A stretch of 64,000 nt of DNA from JANRKB01 sp033763695 (GCA_033763695.1 JANRKB010000003.1:1-64000), one strand, 5' to 3'. Shown: positions 16,171 to 25,200, counted from the first letter of the stretch. Notes: generated from the sequence alone by a model not told the origin. Numbers and translations: made by a program.

Positions 16171-18411
16171 TCAGTTCTGCGCGGCTGCGACGCTCTCGGG
16201 CTTGGGGCTGGGGGGCGTACCCAAGTAGGTCAAGGCCCGCTCCATCACACGCCGAACGACGGGACCAGCGGTCTTCGCGCCGTAGTGGGTACGTGCGCGA
16301 ATGCGGGCCGGGCCCGGATCGTCAATCACACACAAGACGACGAGCCGCGGATTCTCGATTGGTCCGCCGGCGATGAACGACGTGTTGTACTGATCGTCAA
16401 AGTACCCCGTCACGCCGCGCGGCCGACGGAAACCCTCGGGCGCCTTACCCAGCGGGATCTCGGCCGTGCCCGACTTGCCGAACATCGAGTAACGCCAGTT
16501 GTGCTCGTGGCTGGTCTTGTCCAAGGCCTCTTGCATGTTCTCGGCGACGTGGGCCATGGTCTCGCGAGCCAACTTCGCGACATCGACAGGAAGCACACGC
16601 ACGACGACAGAGTTCATCGGGTCGACATCGGCCGCGGCCGTCAGCCGCACCGGCGGCAATGTGCCCGCGAGATTCCCGGGTCGGCAGAACACGCTGAACG
16701 CTCGCACCATCTGCAGCGGCGTCACGGCAACTTCGTAGCCCGTCGCGACCGAAGTCTGGCTGTACTTGGACCACGCGCTGATCGGCGTCACGAGCCCCGT
16801 CGCTTCGCCCGGCAACCCCACGCCAGTCCGCTTGCCGAAGCCAAACCGCTTCACGGCATCATGCAACTGCACAAAGCTCAGCCGCGATGCCCCCTTGACC
16901 ATGCCGATGTTTGACGAGTTGATCAGCACCTCGCGCCACGACATCGTCGCTCGCTTGGTCACGTCCTCGATGTACCGGCCGTACGGCGTGTGCCAGCGGC
17001 CGCCCTCGGTATCAAAGATCTCATCCGGTGACGCAAGCTTGAGCTCAGTGATCGTCGACCACACAAACGACTTAAACGTCGAGCCCGGCTCGTACACGTC
17101 TTCGATGCAGCGATTGCGTCCCAGGCCCGGGTGCTTGGCACGCTGCGGGTCGGGCTTGAGCACGCGATAGCGCTTCGGCGGTGGGGGCCGGCTCGTGTCG
17201 GGGCTCTTGTCGCCCTTCTTCTTCGCAACCGCCCACGGATACTCCGCCAAGTCTGGCATGTCGCGCAGCACGTCTCCCATCGCGACAATCTCGCCCGAGT
17301 AGGGGTCAAACACCACGATTCGCCCGCCCGCGGCATCCGCGTCCTCGATGCCACGCTGGAGTTCTTCCAGCGCGATGCGCTGCACCTCGAGGTCGAGCGA
17401 GAGCCGCACGTCCTGTCCGGGCGTCGCGGCCTGCACCTGCCCTGGCTCGATCCACAGCGGCCGCCCCGACGCGTCACGGACGTATTGCACCTTGCCGCTG
17501 ATTCCTTGAAGTTGCTCGTCGAGCATCTTCTCCGCACCGATCAGGCCGTGATGATCAACGTCGACCTTGCCCACGAGCGAGGCCACTGCGGCACCGCCCG
17601 GATACTCGCGCACCGGACGCCGCTCGAAATGCACGCCCTTGATCTTCAGCTTCTTGACCGCCTCGGCCTGTTCATCCGTGAGGATGTCGCTGATCGGCAC
17701 ATAGCGGATGAGCTTCTTGGGCCCAGGAGCCGGCACATCGGATTCACTGCCATCGACGGGCAACACCGGGCTGTCACCGTCCATCGTCACGGGCTTGGTT
17801 CCCGTGGGGTCATTGAGCGATGCGATCGCATCGGACTTGGGGTCCGGCGTCGACTCCTTTGGCGTGGAATCAGCCGCGACAGTGGGGGAGGCGGCAGTGG
17901 GTGACGCGGCCTTGCTCGGCTCAGTCGCCGTGCTTCCGGCCTTGGCGGACGCGATCAACTTTGCGAGCACCGTTGAGGGCTGCTTGGGAGCCTCGGGCGG
18001 CAGTGCCGCACGCCGCTTCTCGTTCTCCGCAAGTTTGGTCGCGATCCTCGTTCCCAGCTCGTCCGCCGAAACGCCCAGCGTCTCGGCAAGTCGGACGATC
18101 GCGCCGTCCACTGGCTTGGGCAGTTGCTCCGGATCAGCGAACACGCGCGTGCCGAAGCGGCTCACGCTCAAGGGCCGTCCCTCGCGATCCATGATGTCGC
18201 CACGAAGCGGCAGTTCGGGCCGCGTGCTCACGCGGGCCTGGACGTGATCGGCCAGCACCTCGCTGGGACGCAGTTGCAGCTGCGCGACACGGGCGAGCAT
18301 CACCAACATCAGGATGGTCATGCAGATGCCGGCGAGCACAGCAACGCGATCAGCCCGCCGCTGTGCCTGCTCACCACGCGAGGCCCGACCTTGAGAACTG
18401 TTCCACGCCAT
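16171..18411 (-). CDS. ftsI: Class B penicillin-binding protein, FtsI/PBP2-like transpeptidase
   Basis: 746-aa bitopic peptidoglycan transpeptidase. A short cytoplasmic N-terminus and one membrane helix (about 23-45) are followed by the pedestal region (LPLRGDIMDREGRPL) and the transpeptidase domain with STFK (catalytic S444), SSN (499-501) and KSGT (646-649). It crosslinks septal or lateral peptidoglycan in the periplasm. A Ser/Thr/Ala/Pro/Asp-rich insert at about 155-232 separates the pedestal segments and is absent from most homologues. The upstream FtsL-like gene on the same strand supports the division role. Confidence 0.9.
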   Translation of the reverse strand: MAWNSSQGRASRGEQAQRRADRVAVLAGICMTILMLVMLARVAQLQLRPSEVLADHVQARVSTRPELPLRGDIMDREGRPLSVSRFGTRVFADPEQLPKPVDGAIVRLAETLGVSADELGTRIATKLAENEKRRAALPPEAPKQPSTVLAKLIASAKAGSTATEPSKAASPTAASPTVAADSTPKESTPDPKSDAIASLNDPTGTKPVTMDGDSPVLPVDGSESDVPAPGPKKLIRYVPISDILTDEQAEAVKKLKIKGVHFERRPVREYPGGAAVASLVGKVDVDHHGLIGAEKMLDEQLQGISGKVQYVRDASGRPLWIEPGQVQAATPGQDVRLSLDLEVQRIALEELQRGIEDADAAGGRIVVFDPYSGEIVAMGDVLRDMPDLAEYPWAVAKKKGDKSPDTSRPPPPKRYRVLKPDPQRAKHPGLGRNRCIEDVYEPGSTFKSFVWSTITELKLASPDEIFDTEGGRWHTPYGRYIEDVTKRATMSWREVLINSSNIGMVKGASRLSFVQLHDAVKRFGFGKRTGVGLPGEATGLVTPISAWSKYSQTSVATGYEVAVTPLQMVRAFSVFCRPGNLAGTLPPVRLTAAADVDPMNSVVVRVLPVDVAKLARETMAHVAENMQEALDKTSHEHNWRYSMFGKSGTAEIPLGKAPEGFRRPRGVTGYFDDQYNTSFIAGGPIENPRLVVLCVIDDPGPARIRARTHYGAKTAGPVVRRVMERALTYLGTPPSPKPESVAAAQN

Positions 18412-18489
18412 CCATGACGCTCCGCGTTTGGGATGAAGCCGCTTGCGTTGTCCGCCCCATCAACTGCACTTCACAACCGGCGAGCGTGC

Positions 18490-18882
18490 TTACTCGCGCT
18501 CTTCGCCTCGCGCCATCGTGCCCATCGCCGGACGAGCAGCGGGGGAGGCCCCCGGCTTGGTGTTCTTCTTGGAATCAGGCGTTTCAGGCTGCTTGGTTTC
18601 GGGCTTGGGTGCCGGCATCGCCAACAGCGGCCGCAGATTCGTGAGTTCCACCGCCATCTCTTCGACGCGAATCGGCGTCACGCGATCAGCGATCTGGGCC
18701 CGCAGCTTCCAAAGCTGTTCGTCGGCACGCTGGATATCAAGCTGGGTCTTCGCGAGGTCGTGCGCGGCCTGCAACCGGGCCTGACGCAGCGCAAGCAGCG
18801 TGCAGCCGCACGCACCCAATGCCAGCACCGCAACGCACGCCCGTGCAAACACATCAACCTCCGCGGAACCCACTGAACCCAT
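18490..18882 (-). CDS. FtsL-like bitopic coiled-coil membrane protein
   Basis: 130-aa protein with a single membrane helix (about residues 12-34, FARACVAVLALGACGCTLLAL) and a periplasmic heptad-rich helix (RQARLQAAHDLAKTQLDIQ ...), then a disordered Pro/Lys tail. Size, topology and the position directly upstream of ftsI match FtsL, which links FtsB/FtsQ to FtsWI. Sequence identity alone would not establish this. The ATG at 18882 is used; a GTG at 18927 is an alternative. Confidence 0.6.
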   Translation of the reverse strand: MGSVGSAEVDVFARACVAVLALGACGCTLLALRQARLQAAHDLAKTQLDIQRADEQLWKLRAQIADRVTPIRVEEMAVELTNLRPLLAMPAPKPETKQPETPDSKKNTKPGASPAARPAMGTMARGEERE

Positions 18883-18980
18883 CGACGATTGGCCGCCGCA
18901 AATGGCAACCCACGCGCCAAGCAGCACGCGATGCTATTCATCGTGCGGGATGCACAAAACCCTGCAAGTTTGGCCGGAAA

Positions 18981-19053
18981 TGGCCCCGCCGGGACTCGAA
19001 CCCGGGACCGAGCGATTATGAGTCGCCTGCTCTAACCGCTGAGCTACAGGGCC
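18981..19053 (-). tRNA. tRNA-Ile2 (CAT anticodon, lysidine-modified)
   Basis: A 73-nt cloverleaf with acceptor GGCCCTG / CGGGGCC, T-loop TTCGAGT and anticodon loop CTCATAA. The CAT anticodon could mean Met or Ile. The anticodon arm GGCGACTCATAATCGCT is identical to that of E. coli ileX and unlike elongator Met tRNA, so this is read as the minor tRNA-Ile whose C34 is converted to lysidine by TilS to read AUA. CCA is not encoded. Confidence 0.9.
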
Positions 19054-19082
19054 ACGCGGCGGGCCATGCCACCCGCGAAGCG

Positions 19083-19091
19083 AGGATAGCA
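19083..19091 (-). promoter_or_regulatory. Extended -10 promoter for tRNA-Ile2
   Basis: TGCTATCCT on the minus strand, an extended -10 element, 29 nt before the mature tRNA 5' end. No -35 box is apparent. Confidence 0.4.
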
Positions 19092-19102
19092 GGGGGGTTC
19101 CA

Positions 19103-19744
19103 TCAACGACGCGATCCGGCCTTGGCCCGCTTGCCTCCCGCGGCCTTCACCCCAGCGCGACTCCCCTTCTGCTTTTGCTTTGGCGTTGCAGTCGCCCTTG
19201 ATGTGCGTGCCGCGGCTTTCTTCGCAGGCTTCTTGGCCGCCATTGACGATGCCTTCTTTGTCGGCTTGCCAGCAGGTTTCGCCGCGGGGCGTGGTCCATT
19301 GAGCAGCGCCTCGTACTGCTCGATGTACGCCTTGACAGTGACCCCACGCAGAACGTCGGCAATGGCGTCGAGAACCAGATCATCAACCCGCTTGAAGCGG
19401 ATGCAGGCCTTGCCCATGTCAAGCTTCTTGCCTGCCGCGGCCCACGCCTGACGAATCCGCTCCTCGGTCGGCGCGTGCCCGTAGACGCACATCAGATAAA
19501 GCGACATGTGCCCCTTCTGCGACGCCAACCCCGCGTAGGGCAGCGGCGTCTCGGGCTTGCAGTGGTATCCGGGCGGATAAATGCTGTGCGGCACCACCCA
19601 GCCGATCATGCCGTAGTTCATGCACTCAACCAGTTGCGGGTCGGCATTGGCACGAAAGACCTCCCGCACGGCGTTCAGTGCCGCCCGCCGATCATCAGGA
19701 AGCGACGCGAGGTATTGCTCGACAGTGGTGGCCTTGGATTGCAT
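19103..19744 (-). CDS. DUF1801-domain protein with H1-like basic tail
   Basis: 213-aa protein. Residues 1-150 carry a DUF1801 fold (TVEQYLASLPDDRRAAL ... MNYGMIGWVV ... KGHMSLYL ... CIRFKRVDDL). This is a widespread small domain of unknown activity related to YdhG/iron-chaperone-like proteins. Residues about 153-213 are a Lys/Ala/Arg/Pro tail resembling eukaryotic H1 or bacterial AlgP, suggesting nucleic-acid binding by inference only. A TAGACT box ends 6 nt before the ATG and no Shine-Dalgarno is present. Confidence 0.82.
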   Translation of the reverse strand: MQSKATTVEQYLASLPDDRRAALNAVREVFRANADPQLVECMNYGMIGWVVPHSIYPPGYHCKPETPLPYAGLASQKGHMSLYLMCVYGHAPTEERIRQAWAAAGKKLDMGKACIRFKRVDDLVLDAIADVLRGVTVKAYIEQYEALLNGPRPAAKPAGKPTKKASSMAAKKPAKKAAARTSRATATPKQKQKGSRAGVKAAGGKRAKAGSRR

Positions 19745-19750
19745 GCGGTC

Positions 19751-19756
19751 AGTCTA
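19751..19756 (-). promoter_or_regulatory. TAGACT -10 box placed for a leaderless start
   Basis: On the minus strand TAGACT is separated by 6 nt from the ATG of the DUF1801 gene. No ribosome-binding site is present. Confidence 0.45.
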
Positions 19757-19934
19757 CCGAGGAGTTCGCCCGACCCCAGAACTCTTCGCGATCGCTCGCA
19801 TGCCAAGCCAGCAGAGGCCCGAAGAACCGCCTCGCCGCCTGCCCGGTACGTCGCTTTACATAACTGCCATTATAGGACGTTTGATTGGGTGGTCAGATCG
19901 CCCTCCAGAACGCCTCCGAAGCCGATTCCAGCCG

Positions 19935-21284
19935 CTACGCGCGGGCCAACGTCCGGTCCTTCATGTGCCGTCGCCCGTACACCAGTTCAAACAGCGGCGT
20001 TGCCATCAGTGTGGTCACGACGGCCATCACCACCATGATGCTGAAGAGTGTCTGCGTGATGAGGCCTTTCTCAAGCCCGATGTTCAGGATGATGAGTTCC
20101 ATCAAGCCGCGTGCGTTCATGAGTGAGCCGATCGCCAGCGCCTCGGGGTTCGGTTCGCCGTGCAGGCGGGCCGCCCCCCAGCACGCCACAAACTTGCCCA
20201 CGCATGCCGCCGCGAGCACCAGCCCAGCGATCAGCCACAAGTGCGGCGTATTCACCAGCGAGAGCTTGGTGTTGAGCCCAGAATAGATGAAGAACATTGG
20301 CAAGAGGAACGCCGTGGTCAACGGCTCGATCCGCTCCTGCAGTTGCTTTGTGAACACGCCGCGCGGCATTGCGAGGCCCAGGATGAACGCACCAAACACG
20401 GCGTAGATCTGGCAGTAGTCGGTCCACCACGCCGCGAGCATGAGCAGCACCAAGACGAACGCGAAGAGGGGGGTTGAAAGTTGCTTCTTTGCCTCGACCC
20501 GCTTGCCGATGGGTACGAACGCGAGTCGCACCGCCGTCATGGTGAAGATCGCGTAACCCACCCCCCCTGCCAGCGCGAACGTCGCGATGTTCCAGTCGTT
20601 CTTGAAGCTGGCGAGCACCACCGCCAGCAAGCACCATGCGATCGCATCGTCAATCGACCCCGCCGCGAGCGCGAGTGTGCCGAGGCGGCTGCCCGAGAGA
20701 CCTCGCTCATAGATGATTCGCGCGAGCATCGGGAAGGCAGTGATCGACATCGCCGCACCCATGAACAGCACGGCCTCCAGTCGCGTGACGCCCTCGGTGA
20801 AGAGTTCGTGGTCATGCAGGAACCAGATCGCGAGCGCGGCACCCAATGCGAAGGGCGTCAGGATTCCCGCGAGGCTCACCGAGGCCGCACTCTTGGCGTG
20901 CTTGACGATGTGATCGGTCCGGAACTCGGTGCCGACGATGAACATGTAGAGCACCAGCCCCACCTGACAGACGCAATAGATGACGGTCATCAGCGGATGA
21001 ACCATCTTCTTGCCAGCATCAGTCATGATGACGTTGCCGGCGGCGTCGGTGAGGAACCGCGGGAACAGGAACTGGCTGAACTCCGGGAAGAAATGCCCAA
21101 TCAGCGACGGCCCGAGGATCACGCCGGCGATCATCTCCCCCACGACCTGCGGCTGGCCGATGAAGCGACCGAGCCAACCCACCACGCGCACCGTCGCCAG
21201 GATCACGGCGAACTGCAGGAAGAACTGGATCGAGTACTCAAAGTTCGTCATCGCGGGCGACGCCGCGAGCGGCAGAATCGACAT
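19935..21284 (-). CDS. CPA2-family cation:proton antiporter
   Basis: 449-aa integral membrane protein with about 12-13 hydrophobic helices. The ion-binding double aspartate is visible in LAAGSIDDAIAWCLLA, and the N-terminal half carries QPQVVGEMIAGVILGPSLIG, the CPA2 signature seen in KefB/GerN-type exchangers. No C-terminal RCK/TrkA domain follows, so it is a stand-alone antiporter for Na+ or K+ against H+. The ATG at 21284 has AGGGG just upstream. It is divergent from hutH. Confidence 0.9.
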   Translation of the reverse strand: MSILPLAASPAMTNFEYSIQFFLQFAVILATVRVVGWLGRFIGQPQVVGEMIAGVILGPSLIGHFFPEFSQFLFPRFLTDAAGNVIMTDAGKKMVHPLMTVIYCVCQVGLVLYMFIVGTEFRTDHIVKHAKSAASVSLAGILTPFALGAALAIWFLHDHELFTEGVTRLEAVLFMGAAMSITAFPMLARIIYERGLSGSRLGTLALAAGSIDDAIAWCLLAVVLASFKNDWNIATFALAGGVGYAIFTMTAVRLAFVPIGKRVEAKKQLSTPLFAFVLVLLMLAAWWTDYCQIYAVFGAFILGLAMPRGVFTKQLQERIEPLTTAFLLPMFFIYSGLNTKLSLVNTPHLWLIAGLVLAAACVGKFVACWGAARLHGEPNPEALAIGSLMNARGLMELIILNIGLEKGLITQTLFSIMVVMAVVTTLMATPLFELVYGRRHMKDRTLARA

Positions 21285-21415
21285 ACAACCCCTTTGCGAT
21301 TGTCCACCACATGCCCCGCGGCGCACGAGTACGCCGCATCGCCATTATCTGTATTTTGCTCGACTCGTCCAGCGTCGAAACCTTCAATCCGCCCCGCAGA
21401 ACCCACGGATCTCGC

Positions 21416-22978
21416 ATGTCGCACTCATCCGCTCCCTCGACAAAGCATGCTCCTGTTCGGCTTGATGGTGCCGCGCTGCGCATCCGCGACATCGAGGATG
21501 TCGCCCTCCGCTATCGCCCGGTGGTGCTTGGCCAGGTCGCGATCGACAACCTCGCACGCGGCCGCGCGATCGTGGAGCGAGCGCTGGCAGACGGCAGTGC
21601 GCACTACGGCATCAACACTGGGTTCGGCTCGCTGAGCCGCACGCGTGTCGCGACCGAGGACCTTCGGGCGCTGCAGCGCAACCTCATCCGCTCGCACTCG
21701 GCCGGCGTCGGCGAACCGCTGCCCACGCCAACGGTTCGCGCGATGATGCTGCTGCTCGCAGCGTCACTCTCTCGCGGGCACTCCGGCGTTCGCAGCGTCG
21801 TCGCGCAGACCATCGTCGATGCCCTGAACCACGGCCTCACGCCTGTTGTCCCTTCCGTCGGCTCAGTCGGCGCTTCGGGCGATCTTGCGCCGCTGTCACA
21901 CGTCGCGCTTTCGCTCATCGGTGAAGGACACGTCACGCGCCGCGACTCCTCTGCGATCGATCCCTCCGCCGCGGCTCTGCAATCGTGCGGGATCCAGCCG
22001 CTGCAACTCGAAGCCAAGGAAGGCCTCGCGCTCATCAACGGCACGCATCTCATGGCTGCCGAGGGTGCCCTGCAGCTGTGTGAGTTCGAGCAACTGTTCG
22101 CTGCCGCGATCCCCGCATGCGCGATGTCGATCGACGCGTGCCGCGGCACCGACGCACACCTCGACCCGCGTGTGTACGTCGCACGCAATCAGCCTGGCCC
22201 GGCGCACGTCGCGGCCCGGCTGCGCGACGCCCTCGCGGGCAGCCAGATCATCGTGAGCCACCTGGAAAACGACCCACGCGTCCAAGATCCGTACTCGCTG
22301 CGTTGTGCCGCCACGGTGCTGGGCGCGGCTTGGGACGCGGCGTGTTATGTAAAGCGAGCCATCGACGCCGAACTCGCCGCCGTCACCGACAATCCGCTTG
22401 TGTTCGATGATCCGACGGAGAGGGCGATCGTTTCCGCTGGCAACTTCCACGGCATGCCGCTGGCGATTCCGCTCGACACGCTGTCCATCGCGATCGCCCA
22501 CGTCGCGGGAATCGCCGAACGCCGCACGTTCCTGATGCTCGCCGCCAGCGACCCCGAGGCACATCTGAGGCCGTATCTCACGCCCAAGCCCGGACTGAAC
22601 TCCGGCCTGATGATCGCGCAATACACCGCGGCGGCCTGCTGCAACGAGATCATCGGCCTCGCCACGCCCGCGAGCGTCGCCAACATCTCCACCAGCGCAG
22701 GCATGGAGGATTACAACTCGTTCGGTCCGCGCAGTGCCGCAAAGGCGCGGCGTGCTCTCGACCTCGCCCGCAACGTCGTGGCGATTGAGCTGCTCTGTGC
22801 CGCTCAAGGTCTGGAGATGCATCGGCCGCTGCGATCGGGCGGGCTGGTGGAACACGCGCTCGGACTCGTCCGCGGCGTCGCCCCCCCACTCTCCGATGAT
22901 CGACCGATCGCGCCCGACATCGCGGGCGTCGCCGAGCAGATCCGGCTGGGCGCGTTTGGACGCGAAGCACTTGCGTGA
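21416..22978 (+). CDS. hutH: Histidine ammonia-lyase
   Basis: 520-aa enzyme that deaminates L-histidine to urocanate, the first step of histidine degradation. The MIO electrophile forms from the Ala153-Ser154-Gly155 triad inside GSVGASGDLAPL. GINTGFG (about 65-71) and NGTHLM, EDYNSFGPRSA are further family blocks. The start at 21416 gives a family-like N-terminus; the frame stays open to 21311. The other hut genes (hutU, hutG, hutI) are 18 kb downstream on the same strand, so hutH is transcribed separately, divergent from an antiporter. Confidence 0.95.
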   Translation: MSHSSAPSTKHAPVRLDGAALRIRDIEDVALRYRPVVLGQVAIDNLARGRAIVERALADGSAHYGINTGFGSLSRTRVATEDLRALQRNLIRSHSAGVGEPLPTPTVRAMMLLLAASLSRGHSGVRSVVAQTIVDALNHGLTPVVPSVGSVGASGDLAPLSHVALSLIGEGHVTRRDSSAIDPSAAALQSCGIQPLQLEAKEGLALINGTHLMAAEGALQLCEFEQLFAAAIPACAMSIDACRGTDAHLDPRVYVARNQPGPAHVAARLRDALAGSQIIVSHLENDPRVQDPYSLRCAATVLGAAWDAACYVKRAIDAELAAVTDNPLVFDDPTERAIVSAGNFHGMPLAIPLDTLSIAIAHVAGIAERRTFLMLAASDPEAHLRPYLTPKPGLNSGLMIAQYTAAACCNEIIGLATPASVANISTSAGMEDYNSFGPRSAAKARRALDLARNVVAIELLCAAQGLEMHRPLRSGGLVEHALGLVRGVAPPLSDDRPIAPDIAGVAEQIRLGAFGREALA

Positions 22979-23020
22979 AGCGGAGGCGCGTGGTCGCCTG
23001 AAGAACTGGGCAAAAACGGA

Positions 23021-23044
23021 CACGGGCGGGTTTCCCCGCCCGTG
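23021..23044 (+). terminator. GC-rich hairpin after hutH
   Basis: Perfect 10-bp stem CACGGGCGGG / CCCGCCCGTG with a 4-nt loop, 42 nt after the hutH stop. There is no T-run, so termination efficiency is uncertain. A second stem CCCGGCG / CGCCGGG follows at 23066-23090. Confidence 0.55.
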
Positions 23045-23444
23045 GGCCCTCTGAACAGGGGGCGCCCCGGCGCTCTGCGACAACGCCGGGCCCGAGGGTG
23101 TGCCGATGGACTTCTGTGGGCGTGAAGTCCTCGGCATGAAGCCTGGCTCAATCCCCGGCAGGGGCATTGCCACGAGAACGCACGCGGCAGCAAATCCTCC
23201 AAACTGGCGCAACGCCCGCGCCATGCACGACGCGGGCCTCTCTCAACACCGTCGGGGCGGCCCCGGACCATCCCTCTCTCGGTTTGTCCGCAAACCACCG
23301 TCGACGGTGTCTACACAAGTTTTAAGAAGAGAGGCAGCACGAACATTTTTGTGCGCGCGATGCGCACGATTTTTCTCCCCGATTCTGTCTGCGGTTTCAC
23401 TCGGGAGTTCAAAACCCCAAGCGTCGGACGCCCGCAAAAGCAAA

Positions 23445-23472
23445 CCGGCCTCCCCGTGCATGGGGAGGCCGG
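23445..23472 (-). terminator. Intrinsic terminator after the RRM protein gene
   Basis: 11-bp stem CCGGCCTCCCC / GGGGAGGCCGG with a 6-nt loop. On the minus strand it is followed by TTTGCTTTTG. It lies 56 nt after the RRM gene stop. The plus side has ACTTTTCT, so it may work in both directions. Confidence 0.8.
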
Positions 23473-23528
23473 ACTTTTCTCGTTGCTCGGGGAAAGCCGC
23501 GGGTCGAAGCCCTTGGCCTCCGGGCGAC

Positions 23529-23888
23529 TTACCAGCCGCCGCGACCGCCGCGATCGCCACCGCCGCCGTAGCCACCACGGCCACCACCACCGCCGAAGCC
23601 GCCACGGCCACCACCGCCGCCAAAGCCGCCACCCGGGCGCGACTCCTTCGGACGGGCTTCGTTGACGGTCAGATCGCGACCGCCGACGTTCTTACCGTGC
23701 ATGCCGTTGATCGCGGCCTTGGCCTGGTCAGCGTTGGACATCTCGACAAAACCGAACCCACGCGGGCGGCCGGTCTCGCGGTCCATCACGATGGACGCAG
23801 AGGTGACCTCGCCGAAGGGCTCAAACATCGAACGGAGTTCGGCTTCGGTGGTCGAGAAGGGGAGATTACCGACGTAAAGCTTGGTCAT
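23529..23888 (-). CDS. Small RNA-recognition-motif (RRM) protein with Gly-rich tail
   Basis: 119-aa RNA-binding protein of the cyanobacterial Rbp/plant GRP type. RNP2 is KLYVGNL near the N-terminus and RNP1 is RGFGFVEM (about 44-51). From residue 85 the chain is a Gly/Arg repeat (GGGFGGGGGRGG ...), which in related proteins promotes RNA binding and phase behaviour. Such genes are often cold-induced; here a leader of up to 230 nt without other genes lies upstream, which would allow this, but no regulatory element is recognised. It has its own terminator. Confidence 0.93.
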   Translation of the reverse strand: MTKLYVGNLPFSTTEAELRSMFEPFGEVTSASIVMDRETGRPRGFGFVEMSNADQAKAAINGMHGKNVGGRDLTVNEARPKESRPGGGFGGGGGRGGFGGGGGRGGYGGGGDRGGRGGW

Positions 23889-24227
23889 GATCCAGAAATC
23901 CTGCCCGAGAGAATCTCAATCAACCTGGCCGGCTCAAACTCGGGCGGATTCAGCCAAATCCAGCGTCACGCGGGCGGCCCGCAAGCGGGTCCCCGCGTGC
24001 CATCAGCGAAATAGTAACCCGACGCGTGGGCCTGAACAACCGGGGATTCACCGGTATGTATGCAGCTGCCCCAGCTGCTGCTGACATCTCCAGAATCTCG
24101 CCCACCCGAGCAAAAATGACAAGGCCCCGCGGGTCAGACGGGGCCTTGCATGAACGTTCCGCGTTCAGATTTGGATGAGCCGCCCGACACGATCGAGCAA
24201 GCTCAAAGATTCAAAAGGCAGATCGTC
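23889..24227. other. Leader region of the RRM gene and terminator of the PEP-CTERM gene
   Basis: 339 nt without a gene. It holds the putative leader and promoter of the RRM protein (minus strand) and the hairpin at 24120-24148. No further structure is assigned. Confidence 0.5.
24120..24148 (-). terminator. Intrinsic terminator after the PEP-CTERM gene
   Basis: Perfect 10-bp stem CAAGGCCCCG / CGGGGCCTTG with a 9-nt loop, followed on the minus strand by TCATTTTTGC. It lies 79 nt past the stop of the PEP-CTERM gene. Confidence 0.85.
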
Positions 24228-24947
24228 TTAGCGACGACGACGGCCGGCGACGAGACCGCCGAGGCCGAGCAGCGCGAGCGAGCCGGGAGCCGGGATCGCC
24301 GCGGTGAAGCTGAGGTTGTCGATGCGGTTGTTGCCCGCGCCGCCGGTCGCACCGTTGAAGGTGATGCGGACGCGCAGGTTGCTGGCGTTGTCAGCGGCCG
24401 CGGTGAAGCCGTAGGAGAAGAGGGCGAAGGAAGAGTTGGTCGAGCTGTAGGACGCGACCTGGGTGGTCCACGTCACGCCGTCGGTCGACGTCTCGATCTT
24501 GTTGTTGTTGAAGCCGGAGCCCGTGCCGCGGCCCGACCACGCCATGGTGATGCCGCTGTAGCCGGCGGTGCTGAAGTTGAACGTGATCGTCTTGCCGTTG
24601 TTGGAGACGGTGCCCGAGCTGCCGGTGTTGCCGACGAGGGTCAGCGCGCCACCCTGAACTTCACCCGAAATGCCGTTGATCAGCCCGGCGTCGCCGGCGA
24701 ACGTACCGACCGAACCGTTGGCGGTGCCAGCGGTGATCGTGTTGTAGGACAGGCCCGCACCGAGGGTGATACCCGCGCCCGCGGCGTTGACACCCGCGTT
24801 GGCGGCGGTGCTGGTGAGCTGGCCGAGTTGGCCGCTGGTCGAGTTCTGGATGCTGGCGTTGAAGTTCCAGTACGCGAGCAACTGGGCGTTGGCCGACGAC
24901 GCGGCCGCGCCGGCCACGAGGGCCAGCGCAATCATGCGAATCTGCAT
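24228..24947 (-). CDS. Exported PEP-CTERM-like anchor protein
   Basis: 239-aa secreted protein. The signal peptide spans residues 1-21 (cleavage after SANA). The mature part is rich in Ser, Thr, Asn, Gly and predicted beta strands. The C-terminus PAPGSLALLGLGG plus helix and RRRR matches the PEP-CTERM sorting signal, with Pro-Ala-Pro in place of Pro-Glu-Pro. Such proteins are processed by exosortase and carried to the outer surface, often in biofilm matrix. No exosortase gene is present in the window. A possible TAAACT -10 box lies about 105 nt upstream. Confidence 0.88.
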   Translation of the reverse strand: MQIRMIALALVAGAAASSANAQLLAYWNFNASIQNSTSGQLGQLTSTAANAGVNAAGAGITLGAGLSYNTITAGTANGSVGTFAGDAGLINGISGEVQGGALTLVGNTGSSGTVSNNGKTITFNFSTAGYSGITMAWSGRGTGSGFNNNKIETSTDGVTWTTQVASYSSTNSSFALFSYGFTAAADNASNLRVRITFNGATGGAGNNRIDNLSFTAAIPAPGSLALLGLGGLVAGRRRR

Positions 24948-25160
24948 TGTCTCAATCTCCTATGCCTTCTTCTTCGCTCTCTCTCACTCTGGGTCGACGC
25001 CGGGCGGAAACTCCGACAGCGACCCGCACCCCGCACGGGGTTGAGATGGACAGAGTTTAGCAGAACCCCCCGCCGTCGTGTATCACTTCTTGCGCGAAGT
25101 CTTGGTTAGGGAGATGCCCCATTGACGCCCGAGAACCAGCCCGGTGTCGCGCGAGCTGGG

Positions 25161-25189
25161 TTGTAAACCTCCCCCACCCCGTCTACCAT
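25161..25189 (+). promoter_or_regulatory. Sigma70-like promoter of tRNA-Val
   Basis: TTGTAA at 25161-25166, a 17-nt spacer, and TACCAT at 25184-25189. The start site would fall near 25196, about 5 nt before the mature tRNA. This is the best promoter geometry in the window. Confidence 0.75.
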
Positions 25190-25200
25190 GCCCCTACTTC

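Larger units (their letters stand above)
22979..23528. other. Intergenic region with hairpins
   Basis: 550 nt between hutH and the RRM gene, which converge. It contains the hutH-side hairpins (23021-23044 and a 7-bp stem at 23066-23090) and the RRM-side terminator (23445-23472). The middle (about 23100-23440) shows no gene or clear motif. Confidence 0.6.

Noticed and set aside
18981..19053. Reading the CAT tRNA as elongator or initiator Met
   Set aside because: The anticodon arm and acceptor match tRNA-Ile2. The initiator features (C1-A72 mismatch, GGG/CCC anticodon stem) are absent.
23529..23640. Gly-rich repeat region as a possible low-complexity artefact
   Set aside because: The repeat is in frame with a complete RRM domain and typical of GRP/Rbp proteins, so it is kept as coding.
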